From contig JAURXW010000113.1 in NCBI GenBank assembly GCA_030654205.1, forward strand, positions 1 to 5,436: a stretch of 5,436 nt of DNA. Direction: 5' to 3'. The notes below the pieces were generated by a model. The model was not told the origin of the DNA. It worked only from the letters and a program-made list of their open reading frames with translations, and did not search any database. Source of the stretch: Bacteriovorax sp. Lineage in GTDB: Bacteria > Bdellovibrionota > Bacteriovoracia > Bacteriovoracales > Bacteriovoracaceae. Position numbers and translations under genes: made by a program. This document shows positions 1 through 3,944 of the stretch, one piece after another (the stretch's first letter is position 1; each line of letters starts with the position of its first letter).

Positions 1-2
1 CA

Positions 3-461
3 ATTGATACTTTTGCAGGCGTTCATCACCGCATAGAATATGTTGATGAAGTCTTGGGGCTGCCAAATTTTATTGCCTACAATGATGCAAAAAGTACTAA
101 TTGGGACGCGACTATAACGGCCGTCAAAGCAATGGAAGGCATGAAAGGCAATTTGTATTTGGTGATTGGCGGAAAAAAAAGAGGGTATGGCGATTCAATT
201 TTACCTTACTTAGATTTTTTAAAATCAAGAGTTCATTCTTTTTATCTTATTGGTGAGATGGCCGATGAAATTGAAGCTGAAATAAAAAATTTAGTAGATT
301 TTAAAAAAACAAAAACTCTTCAAGAGACCGTGAAAGATTTAAGGTTAAATAAGGCGAGTGAAGAAGGAATTATACTTTTTTCACCTTCATTTCCTTCCTT
401 TGATCAATTTAAAAACTATGTTGAGCGTGGAGAGTGCTTTGTGAAGCTTTTGCGCAGCTAA
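3..461 (+). CDS. murD: UDP-N-acetylmuramoyl-L-alanine--D-glutamate ligase (MurD), C-terminal part, 5' end outside window
   Basis: MurD is the cytoplasmic ATP-dependent ligase that adds D-glutamate to UDP-MurNAc-L-Ala in peptidoglycan precursor synthesis. The reading frame is open from the window edge, so the start and the N-terminal and central ATP-binding domains are missing; about 152 residues remain, matching the Mur ligase C-terminal domain. Family hallmarks are visible: an HHRIEYV segment at the domain entry, then YNDAKSTNWDAT (the usual NDSKATN lysine/threonine motif that contacts substrate), a VIGGKKRG segment, and near the end the SPSFPSFDQFKNYVERG block, whose Ser and Phe correspond to substrate-binding residues of other MurD proteins. 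The stop is TAA at 459-461. No division or murein gene follows, so it is the last gene of its unit here. It is convergent with the small minus-strand gene at 526-609. The identification is from family motifs and is secure. Confidence 0.95.
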   Translation: MDTFAGVHHRIEYVDEVLGLPNFIAYNDAKSTNWDATITAVKAMEGMKGNLYLVIGGKKRGYGDSILPYLDFLKSRVHSFYLIGEMADEIEAEIKNLVDFKKTKTLQETVKDLRLNKASEEGIILFSPSFPSFDQFKNYVERGECFVKLLRS

Positions 462-486
462 GTTTCTAAAAGAACTTCGAATGTAT

Positions 487-512
487 AAAAAAAGGGAGGA
501 ATTTCTCCTCCC
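487..512 (-). terminator. Intrinsic terminator of the small hydrophobic-peptide gene
   Basis: A perfect 7-bp stem (GGGAGGA at 494-500 with TCCTCCC at 506-512) has a 5-nt loop. On the minus strand it is followed by seven T (A7 at 487-493). On the plus strand the stem is followed by C residues, not T, so it is a poor terminator for murD. Its orientation fits a minus-strand transcript whose only coding sequence is 526-609. Confidence 0.8.
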
Positions 513-525
513 CCCCGCCTCAGTG

Positions 526-609
526 CTAACTTTTAATTAACTTGCAAACTGTTACAAGCAATATCGCAAGTTTAAGAATTAACACTAAAGCATTTAACAC
601 CTTAAGCAT
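526..609 (-). CDS. 27-aa hydrophobic membrane peptide, TisB-like type I toxin candidate
   Basis: A minus-strand ORF runs from ATG (609-607) to TAG (528-526). The peptide starts MLKVLNA and continues as LVLILKLAILLVTVCKLIK, ending in Ser: one hydrophobic helix with Lys at the N-terminal end, in the middle and at the C-terminal end. This resembles the small inner-membrane toxins of type I systems. The LILKLAILL core recalls the ILILKLIVAAL core of E. coli TisB as I remember it. A perfect Shine-Dalgarno AGGAGG (615-620) lies 5 nt before the ATG. A promoter-like pair lies upstream and a strong intrinsic terminator follows 14 bp after the stop, so it is a self-contained unit of about 160 nt. An overlapping ATG at 613-611 gives only three codons and sits too close to the SD. 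A divergent small RNA carries 18 nt complementary to codons 2-8. That the gene is real is likely; toxicity and membrane depolarisation are inferred. It could instead be a small membrane regulator. Confidence 0.72.
   Translation of the reverse strand: MLKVLNALVLILKLAILLVTVCKLIKS
588..605. repeat. Direct repeat copy 1 (18 bp), toxin codons 2-8
   Basis: AAGCATTTAACACCTTAA on the plus strand recurs at 731-748 with a single C/T difference. This copy encodes codons 2-8 of the hydrophobic peptide on the minus strand. Weaker similarity extends to both sides of the two copies (AGGCATG versus AGGTATG before the repeat, and CTTGTAA and TTAATT further into the gene, reading the minus strand), which suggests an old duplication. 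Confidence 0.8.
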
Positions 610-614
610 CCATG

Positions 615-620
615 CCTCCT
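615..620 (-). promoter_or_regulatory. Strong ribosome binding site for the 27-aa peptide
   Basis: The minus strand reads AGGAGG, then CATGG, then ATG. This is full complementarity to the 16S rRNA tail with 5-nt spacing. It selects the ATG at 609-607 over the overlapping ATG one base after the SD. Confidence 0.8.
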
Positions 621-652
621 AAAGACGCGCCCTCATTGGCCGGAACTTAAGG

Positions 653-681
653 ATTAAATTAATCTTGTCTTTTTTTTTCAC
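653..681 (-). promoter_or_regulatory. Predicted promoter of the toxin-like peptide
   Basis: On the minus strand, GTGAAA (676-681, 4/6 match to -35) and TTTAAT (653-658, 5/6 match to -10) are 17 bp apart. The start would be near 646, giving a leader of about 37 nt before the ATG. It overlaps the divergent small-RNA promoter. The 13-bp palindrome GATTAA-A-TTAATC (652-664) covers the -10 box and may be an operator. Confidence 0.5.
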
Positions 682-692
682 CATGCTAAAAT
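665..692 (+). promoter_or_regulatory. Predicted promoter of the small RNA
   Basis: TTGTCT (665-670, 4/6) and TAAAAT (687-692, 5/6) are 16 bp apart, and the -10 box is preceded by TGC, an extended -10. Transcription would start near 699. It is interleaved with the minus-strand promoter at 653-681, so the two units are divergent with starts about 50 bp apart. Confidence 0.55.
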
Positions 693-730
693 TAATTTCT
701 CCCTCGCCAACGGTTTACAAGGCCGTGAGG

Positions 731-748
731 AAGCATTTAATACCTTAA
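731..748. repeat. Direct repeat copy 2 (18 bp), seed of the small RNA
   Basis: AAGCATTTAATACCTTAA matches 588-605 at 17 of 18 positions. On the minus strand it belongs to a decayed copy of the peptide gene: ATG at 758-756 begins MRVFKVLNA, then a non-hydrophobic tail to TGA at 680-678. That copy has no proper Shine-Dalgarno. On the plus strand it is the predicted single-stranded seed of the small RNA. Confidence 0.8.
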
Positions 749-750
749 AG

Positions 751-774
751 ACCCTCATACCTGAGGGTTTTTTT
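751..774 (+). terminator. Intrinsic terminator of the small RNA
   Basis: A perfect 6-bp stem CCCTCA (752-757) with TGAGGG (762-767) has a TACC tetraloop, extendable by A751-T768, and is followed by T7 (768-774). It is a strong plus-strand terminator with no protein gene directly before it, which is what points to a small RNA. Confidence 0.85.
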
Positions 775-967
775 ATTTGTAAGAAAGAATGAATTTTTTA
801 AATTAGTTTATTCAAAAATGAAACATAAACTCATAGCTCTACGATATTTAACTGCTAAAAAAGTCGACAACCAAAAAAAATTGCGAGAGAAGAATTTACG
901 TAATTTCAAACTCTTCCCAACCATTAAGCCGGTTTACAAAAAGATACTTTCGAAACAAAATTTTAGT

Positions 968-1117
968 ATGAATTACTCCTTGATAATCATTGTTCTACTT
1001 CTTCCATTCTACAGTGCTACTGCCGTGGAGAGTAAACTTATCAGTATTCAACAATGCAGTCTAAAAGCTACCTGCATCGTGATACAAGATTTCGATCACG
1101 TGGGAGCAGGGGACTAG
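968..1117 (+). CDS. Putative small secreted peptide, possibly truncated by a frameshift
   Basis: From the ATG at 968 the frame gives 49 residues. MNYSLIIIVLLLPFYSATA looks like a Sec signal peptide with an ATA (AxA) cleavage site, followed by about 30 residues with two cysteines (CSLKATC) that could form a disulfide. The frame is open further upstream to an ATG at 818, but that extension is Lys/Asn-rich, places the hydrophobic segment in mid-protein and has no better ribosome binding site, so I prefer 968. Neither start has a clear Shine-Dalgarno, and the short n-region has no positive charge. I do not recognise a family. Removing one G from GGGG at 1109-1112 would continue the protein for another 24 residues (TSSTQNSGFFLISGWEDEEL, then QAF) to a TAG at 1182-1184. 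The frame may therefore be broken, or the gene may be spurious. Confidence 0.3.
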   Translation: MNYSLIIIVLLLPFYSATAVESKLISIQQCSLKATCIVIQDFDHVGAGD

Positions 1118-1260
1118 TTCAACACAAAATTCTGGATTTTTTTTGATCTCAGGTTGGGAAGACGAAGAACTTCAGGCATTTTAGGCATTTTTCTTTCATT
1201 AGAAATAACATCGCTTCTGTAAATGAATAAAACTGACCTGAATTTTTTACAAAAATTTAT

Positions 1261-1266
1261 TATAAT
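1261..1266 (+). promoter_or_regulatory. Candidate -10 box upstream of the lipoprotein gene
   Basis: A perfect TATAAT lies 48 bp before the ATG at 1314. No good -35 is found at standard spacing; CTGAAT at 1238-1243 is a weak 3/6 match at 17 bp. A start near 1273 would favour the ATG at 1314 over the TTG at 1284, which would leave a leader of only about 11 nt. Confidence 0.4.
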
Positions 1267-1313
1267 CTTTAAATATGTGGTAGTTGAAATTATTAAACAA
1301 AGCGAGTCTCGTG

Positions 1314-1829
1314 ATGCGGTCATGTTTTCTGATTTTTACAATTTTCCTCTCTGGATGTGGTGCTATTTTTGACTCTGTTCAAGATGATGCGAGATTTCAC
1401 CCTATTCGTGATCAATTTGTTAAGGATGCAATCGCATTTGGAGTCAATGTTGATATTTCTAAAGTTAAGATATCTTTTGGAGATGTCGTACAAAAAAATA
1501 AATTTGCTGGGATTGTAAAAGTTTCGAAAAAATATGACAGCGCTGATGCATATTGCTTAGACGTACAAGAAATGCACAACGACATATTGAAACCGTTGTT
1601 AAAAATTACCCAACCACCTGTTTATCGTTATAAAGTTATTGTCGTGAGCGATGATCTAAAAAATAAAGATGCAGAATACTTAGAATCTCTTGTGTATCAT
1701 GAGCTAGGTCATTGCGTTTTAGGACGTCCTCATATTGAGAACGAAGAAATTATGAATTCAACAGGGATAAAGTCTATGGCAGGTTTTAGATTTTTATTTG
1801 CGAGAACTATTCACACACCAACATCTTGA
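1314..1829 (+). CDS. Putative zinc-metalloprotease lipoprotein, C-terminus frameshifted
   Basis: The ATG at 1314 begins a lipoprotein signal peptide: a hydrophobic stretch ending in lipobox L-S-G-C, with the lipidated Cys at residue 15 followed by Gly, which suggests outer-membrane sorting. The frame is open to a TTG at 1284, but that start gives a longer n-region without a clear RBS. Near residues 129-140 lies HELGHCVLGRPH: HExxH zinc ligands plus catalytic Glu, then Gly and a third His, as in metzincin-type proteases but with one extra residue before the Gly. An IMN sequence follows (Met near residue 147) and could act as a Met-turn. No named family can be assigned, and the substrate is unknown. 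From residue 160 onward the frame changes: the last 11 residues look unnatural, and the expected continuation (YLRELF) appears one frame over, running to 1986. Restoring one base would give about 223 residues. The active-site motif is unaffected. Confidence 0.75.
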   Translation: MRSCFLIFTIFLSGCGAIFDSVQDDARFHPIRDQFVKDAIAFGVNVDISKVKISFGDVVQKNKFAGIVKVSKKYDSADAYCLDVQEMHNDILKPLLKITQPPVYRYKVIVVSDDLKNKDAEYLESLVYHELGHCVLGRPHIENEEIMNSTGIKSMAGFRFLFARTIHTPTS

Positions 1830-1986
1830 ATTAAGCAAAATTTCCGGATTAGCAAAAACCGATAATGTTTTGGAACTTATTTACCAGGTCGATTACGAAG
1901 CTTTTAAACAAAGAATTTTTCACCAGTTGTTTTATAATCATCAGCTTAAAGAATATACTTTTAATGAAAATCCTGACCTCCTTTAA
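1798..1986 (+). pseudogene. Out-of-frame C-terminal part of the metalloprotease lipoprotein
   Basis: This frame is one base shifted from the preceding coding region and overlaps its end. Deleting one T from the five-T run at 1791-1795 joins AGFRF directly to YLRELFTHQHLEL and then about 50 further residues ending NENPDLL. There is no ribosome binding site or plausible independent start; the nominal start is an internal TTG. The YLRELF sequence just after the Met-turn region resembles what HExxH lipoproteins of this kind carry, as I remember them. Explanations are a genuine inactivating or shortening mutation, a homopolymer sequencing or assembly error, or, least likely, programmed frameshifting. 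Confidence 0.6.
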
Positions 1987-2070
1987 GAAGTTTAGTTTAT
2001 CAATTTTTCTCAAATGTTTAAATAACTAGAAAAAATATCAAAGCCTGATTCGATAACTATATTAAAAACA

Positions 2071-2099
2071 AACGGGCCTTAAATTAAATTTGGCCCGTT
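2071..2099. terminator. Bidirectional intrinsic terminator between convergent genes
   Basis: A perfect 8-bp stem AACGGGCC (2071-2078) with GGCCCGTT (2092-2099) has a 13-nt AT-rich loop that can add an inner AAAT/ATTT stem. On the minus strand it is followed by TTGTTTTTAAT, a reasonable T tract. On the plus strand the tail is weaker (GTTATTTAAAT). It separates the lipoprotein gene from the oppositely oriented methyltransferase operon, and no gene lies between 1987 and 2167. Confidence 0.75.
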
Positions 2100-2167
2100 G
2101 TTATTTAAATCTTAGCAAATGTAATTAATAAATATTTCGATGATCAAAAATTTATTCAAACAAGGTT

Positions 2168-3016
2168 TCACCTAGACTCAAATATAATATATCCAGACAT
2201 CTTCCGAAATTTCTCAATTTCTTTGGCCGGCATTATAAAATGTAGAATTTTCGCCCACCAAGGCAACGGAAAAGATCGGCCCCATTTTTCTCCCTCTTCA
2301 ACTAGGTAGTGAATTCCTCTCTCTTTCCATGAGTGTTCATTAAAAAAAGCAAGCCAATGCTCCGGAAAGAACTGAAAAGGAGCATTGCCCATTTCTTTGA
2401 TCTTTTTCACATTTCGCAAATTTTTATACATTTCATGAGAATGATATTCAGTAATCCAAAATGAAAAAGAATTTTGAGCATGAAGATCAATTGCTAGTGA
2501 ACTGACTTGTTCTTCGCTCAGGTAGGGAATAACTCCTTCTGTGAGAATAAGTACTTTCTTTGCTTGTGAATTTATTTTAGAAAAAAAGTTCTGACGCTCT
2601 TCTTGATTTGCTAAATCTAGCGACACGCGCTCTAAGTGACAATTTGGTTTTTCTTCTTTTAATTTTTCTTCTTTGAACCCAATCAAATGTGGATAATCCA
2701 CTTCTATCCAACGTAGAGACGAAGGAAGTTCAAGTCTATAAGGACGAGTATCCAATCCCGCTCCTAGATTAATAATTGTATCGACGCCTTCTGACAGAAG
2801 CGATTTAATCATTTCATCAATCACGCGAGTTCGAATAACCACAGTCCACGAAACATAACGTGAGCCAGAGACGTGATCAACAATATCCTGTCCTTTTTCC
2901 GCTGTAAGGAGAGCGGCATATGGGTCTTTAAATAAAGAGTCCTGTCGAATAGATTCTTGCGCTCTGAAAATTCCTACCCAGAACGCGGTATCAGAGACAT
3001 GTGTGATTGTATTCAT
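2168..3016 (-). CDS. SAM-dependent methyltransferase, LCM/TIGR00027 family
   Basis: This 282-residue class I methyltransferase belongs to the leucine carboxyl methyltransferase-like family (PF04072/TIGR00027). Visible signatures are the N-terminal THVSDTAFWVGIFRAQES with DPYAA (residues 6-34), motif I INLGAGLDTRPYRL (82-95) that binds SAM, the acidic WIEVDYP (103-109) for the ribose, SLDL (132-135), and LTEGVIPYLSEEQV (158-171), the usual EGxxxYL block after beta-4. Length is normal and the protein appears complete and cytoplasmic. Family members methylate carboxyl or hydroxyl groups of small molecules or proteins, but the substrate here cannot be inferred. It follows the DUF2239 gene after 6 bp. 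Its SD-like AAGGTG lies inside the last two codons of that gene, suggesting translational coupling and a shared promoter at 3626-3654. Confidence 0.92.
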   Translation of the reverse strand: MNTITHVSDTAFWVGIFRAQESIRQDSLFKDPYAALLTAEKGQDIVDHVSGSRYVSWTVVIRTRVIDEMIKSLLSEGVDTIINLGAGLDTRPYRLELPSSLRWIEVDYPHLIGFKEEKLKEEKPNCHLERVSLDLANQEERQNFFSKINSQAKKVLILTEGVIPYLSEEQVSSLAIDLHAQNSFSFWITEYHSHEMYKNLRNVKKIKEMGNAPFQFFPEHWLAFFNEHSWKERGIHYLVEEGEKWGRSFPLPWWAKILHFIMPAKEIEKFRKMSGYIIFESR

Positions 3017-3022
3017 TTTTAA

Positions 3023-3604
3023 TTACACCTTATCAAACGCAGGAGTGGCCATTTCAATAGCGTGATTTTTAACATCGTTAGGCCAGCCTTGAATTTGTAT
3101 TAAAAAATTATTTTCATCTCTTTTGTATAGTGCTCGAAGGGCCTCTTCGTATCCTTCGAAATCTCCAGCTATAGCAGATATAAATTTATAAGTTCTCTCC
3201 TGAGCTTGTTTAATTTGATTTCCATTTGTTAATTTCTTTTTTGCTTCTTCAACAAGGGTACGCAAGGTTGAAGAGGCACCACCACTTTGTGTTGCCAGCC
3301 ATTCCCAGTGGCGAGGCAATAAAGATACCTCGCGAGATATGACGCCTAATTTGGGTCTTCCTGGGCCAGAATTATCTTTTGGAACTTCTTCAGTGACGTA
3401 AACTTCTAGTCGCCTCTGAACGTCACGTTCATTGCCCTGAAAATTAAAATCCATTGTCTTGCCAGTAGAATCGCTAAAAATTAAAATTGAACTATTTTCT
3501 GCTTTACCAAGTCGTTTCTTAATTTTTAGCACGATGTCCGAAAGTGGGCCCTGAAAGAGCAGTTTGTTTCCGTCAAAAGCTGTATAGGTGTCTATTGAAT
3601 CCAT
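3023..3604 (-). CDS. DUF2239 family protein, possible DNA-binding autoregulator
   Basis: This 193-residue protein carries the typical blocks of DUF2239 (PF09998): N-terminal TYTAFDGNKLLFQGPL, LIFSDSTGKTMDFNFQG (residues 41-57), the highly conserved GRPKLGVISREVSLLPRHWE followed by WLATQSGGAS (82-111), and FISAIAGDFEGYEEALRALY plus a WPNDVKNHA end. The family has no established function. The middle can be read as a ribbon-helix-helix pattern: a short strand (GVISREVSLL), helix (PRHWEWLATQ), turn with GGAS, then a second helix (TLRTLVEEAKKK). It is preceded by an AT-hook-like GPGRPK. I therefore infer possible DNA binding, fitting the palindromic operator in its own promoter. The start is the ATG at 3604-3602, with AGAGGT (3612-3617) 7 nt upstream. 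It is first in a two-gene operon with the methyltransferase. Confidence 0.9.
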   Translation of the reverse strand: MDSIDTYTAFDGNKLLFQGPLSDIVLKIKKRLGKAENSSILIFSDSTGKTMDFNFQGNERDVQRRLEVYVTEEVPKDNSGPGRPKLGVISREVSLLPRHWEWLATQSGGASSTLRTLVEEAKKKLTNGNQIKQAQERTYKFISAIAGDFEGYEEALRALYKRDENNFLIQIQGWPNDVKNHAIEMATPAFDKV

Positions 3605-3625
3605 ATTTTTTACCTCTTGTTATAG

Positions 3626-3654
3626 ATAATACCCGGGTAATATTCCGCTGTCAA
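3626..3654 (-). promoter_or_regulatory. Near-consensus sigma-70 promoter of the DUF2239-methyltransferase operon
   Basis: The minus strand carries TTGACA (3649-3654) and TATTAT (3626-3631) separated by exactly 17 bp. The start would be near 3619, giving a short leader of about 15 nt that already contains the SD AGAGGT. A promoter this strong covered by an inverted repeat is expected to be repressed under most conditions. Confidence 0.85.
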
Positions 3655-3671
3655 TATTACCCGGGTATTAT
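3626..3671. promoter_or_regulatory. Double palindromic operator, 19-bp inverted repeat around TACCCGGGTA
   Basis: The 10-bp palindrome TACCCGGGTA occurs at 3630-3639 and 3658-3667, centres 28 bp apart. Both sit in a perfect 19-bp inverted repeat (3626-3644 with 3653-3671) with an 8-nt spacer. The proximal copy lies in the promoter spacer and touches the -10; the repeat arm at 3653 enters the -35. A dimeric repressor binding both sites would occlude RNA polymerase. The palindrome is GC-rich in an AT-rich setting, which argues for selection. No separate regulator gene is in the window. I cannot assign a known regulator family to the motif. Confidence 0.8.
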
Positions 3672-3907
3672 TTGTTTAAAAGTGATGGTTCGTAAGCTCT
3701 GAAATTATTGAAACTTTTCGCTCTAGATAACAAAAGCCATCTTAAAGCATTTTTTAGGCGAGTGGAGCCCGATCTTGGATCGAAAAACCAAGGTCTCGTA
3801 ATCAAATGGCCTTTCAGAGCCATTACTCATAATCACAAAAAATGGGAATGCCAAATCCAGGCGACATCTATCCAGTCACATTCCATCAGCACAACGGATT
3901 TTGAAAG
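3672..3907. other. Intergenic stretch with small inverted repeats, no supported gene
   Basis: Between the operator and the IS there is no credible gene. A 67-codon frame (TTG 3708 to TGA 3909-3911) has no ribosome binding site, a rare start and no recognisable domain, and it ends at the IS boundary. Short self-complementary pairs are present: GATCTTGG (3771-3778) with CCAAGGTC (3788-3795, one T-G), AATGGC (3805-3810) with GCCATT (3819-3824), GGAATG (3845-3850) with CATTCC (3879-3884), and AAATCC (3853-3858) with GGATTT (3896-3901). This may be the remnant of an element, a structured RNA, or chance. Confidence 0.35.
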
Positions 3908-3912
3908 TTGAC

Positions 3913-3940
3913 ACCTCTTTTTAACTTATTAAAAGGAGGT
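3913..3940 (+). promoter_or_regulatory. Hairpin sequestering the orfA ribosome binding site
   Basis: ACCTCTTTTTAA (3913-3924) pairs with TTAAAAGGAGGT (3929-3940) across a CTTA loop: 12 pairs in RNA, one of them U-G. The 3' arm contains the whole orfA Shine-Dalgarno AAGGAGGT, 4 nt before the ATG at 3945. Transcripts entering from flanking DNA would hide the SD and limit transposase synthesis, as known for IS10 and IS50. There is no T tract after it, so it is not a terminator. A TTGACA (3908-3913) at the tip lacks a matching -10 here. Confidence 0.65.
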
Positions 3941-3944
3941 CTCT

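Larger units (their letters stand above)
699..774 (+). ncRNA. Small RNA of about 75 nt, candidate type I antitoxin (IstR-like)
   Basis: No ORF with a ribosome binding site is present, but the segment has the layout of an antisense regulator. The 5' part (702-730) can fold as CCTC/GAGG plus ACGG/CCGT around a TTTACAAGG loop. The segment 731-750 is predicted to be unpaired. The 3' part is a strong intrinsic terminator (751-774). The unpaired part, AAGCATTTAATACCTTAA (731-748), is complementary to positions +5 to +22 of the peptide coding sequence at 526-609. The single repeat difference becomes a G-U pair, so 18 consecutive pairs can form. Pairing there would lie within the initiating ribosome's footprint and block translation. 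A promoter with an extended -10 precedes it. The divergent order (antitoxin one way, toxin mRNA the other) is that of tisB/istR-1. RNA existence and role are inferred from sequence layout only. Confidence 0.6.

Noticed and set aside
494..512. Hairpin as a murD terminator
   Set aside because: On the plus strand it is followed by a C run, not T; the T7 tract is on the minus strand.
683..748. Plus-strand 21-codon ORF (ATG 683 to TAA 748) before the terminator, leader-peptide-like
   Set aside because: There is no Shine-Dalgarno, it overlaps the predicted small-RNA promoter, and no run of codons for one amino acid would support attenuation.
678..758. Minus-strand ORF starting MRVFKVLNA as a second toxin peptide
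   Set aside because: It shares the first residues with the 27-aa peptide but has lost the hydrophobic helix and has no proper SD; treated as a decayed copy.
818..967. Upstream 50-codon extension of the small secreted ORF
   Set aside because: It is Lys/Asn-rich with no ribosome binding site and would bury the signal peptide inside the protein.
1174..1191. Tandem AGGCATTTT duplication
   Set aside because: Two 9-bp copies in AT-rich intergenic DNA, no further copies; probably slippage without function.
1114..1323. Minus-strand 69-codon ORF
   Set aside because: It has no ribosome binding site or recognisable domain, and it overlaps the promoter and start region of the lipoprotein gene.
3708..3911. 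Plus-strand 67-codon ORF before the IS
   Set aside because: It has a TTG start without an SD, no domain, and stops at the IS tip; more likely a chance open frame.
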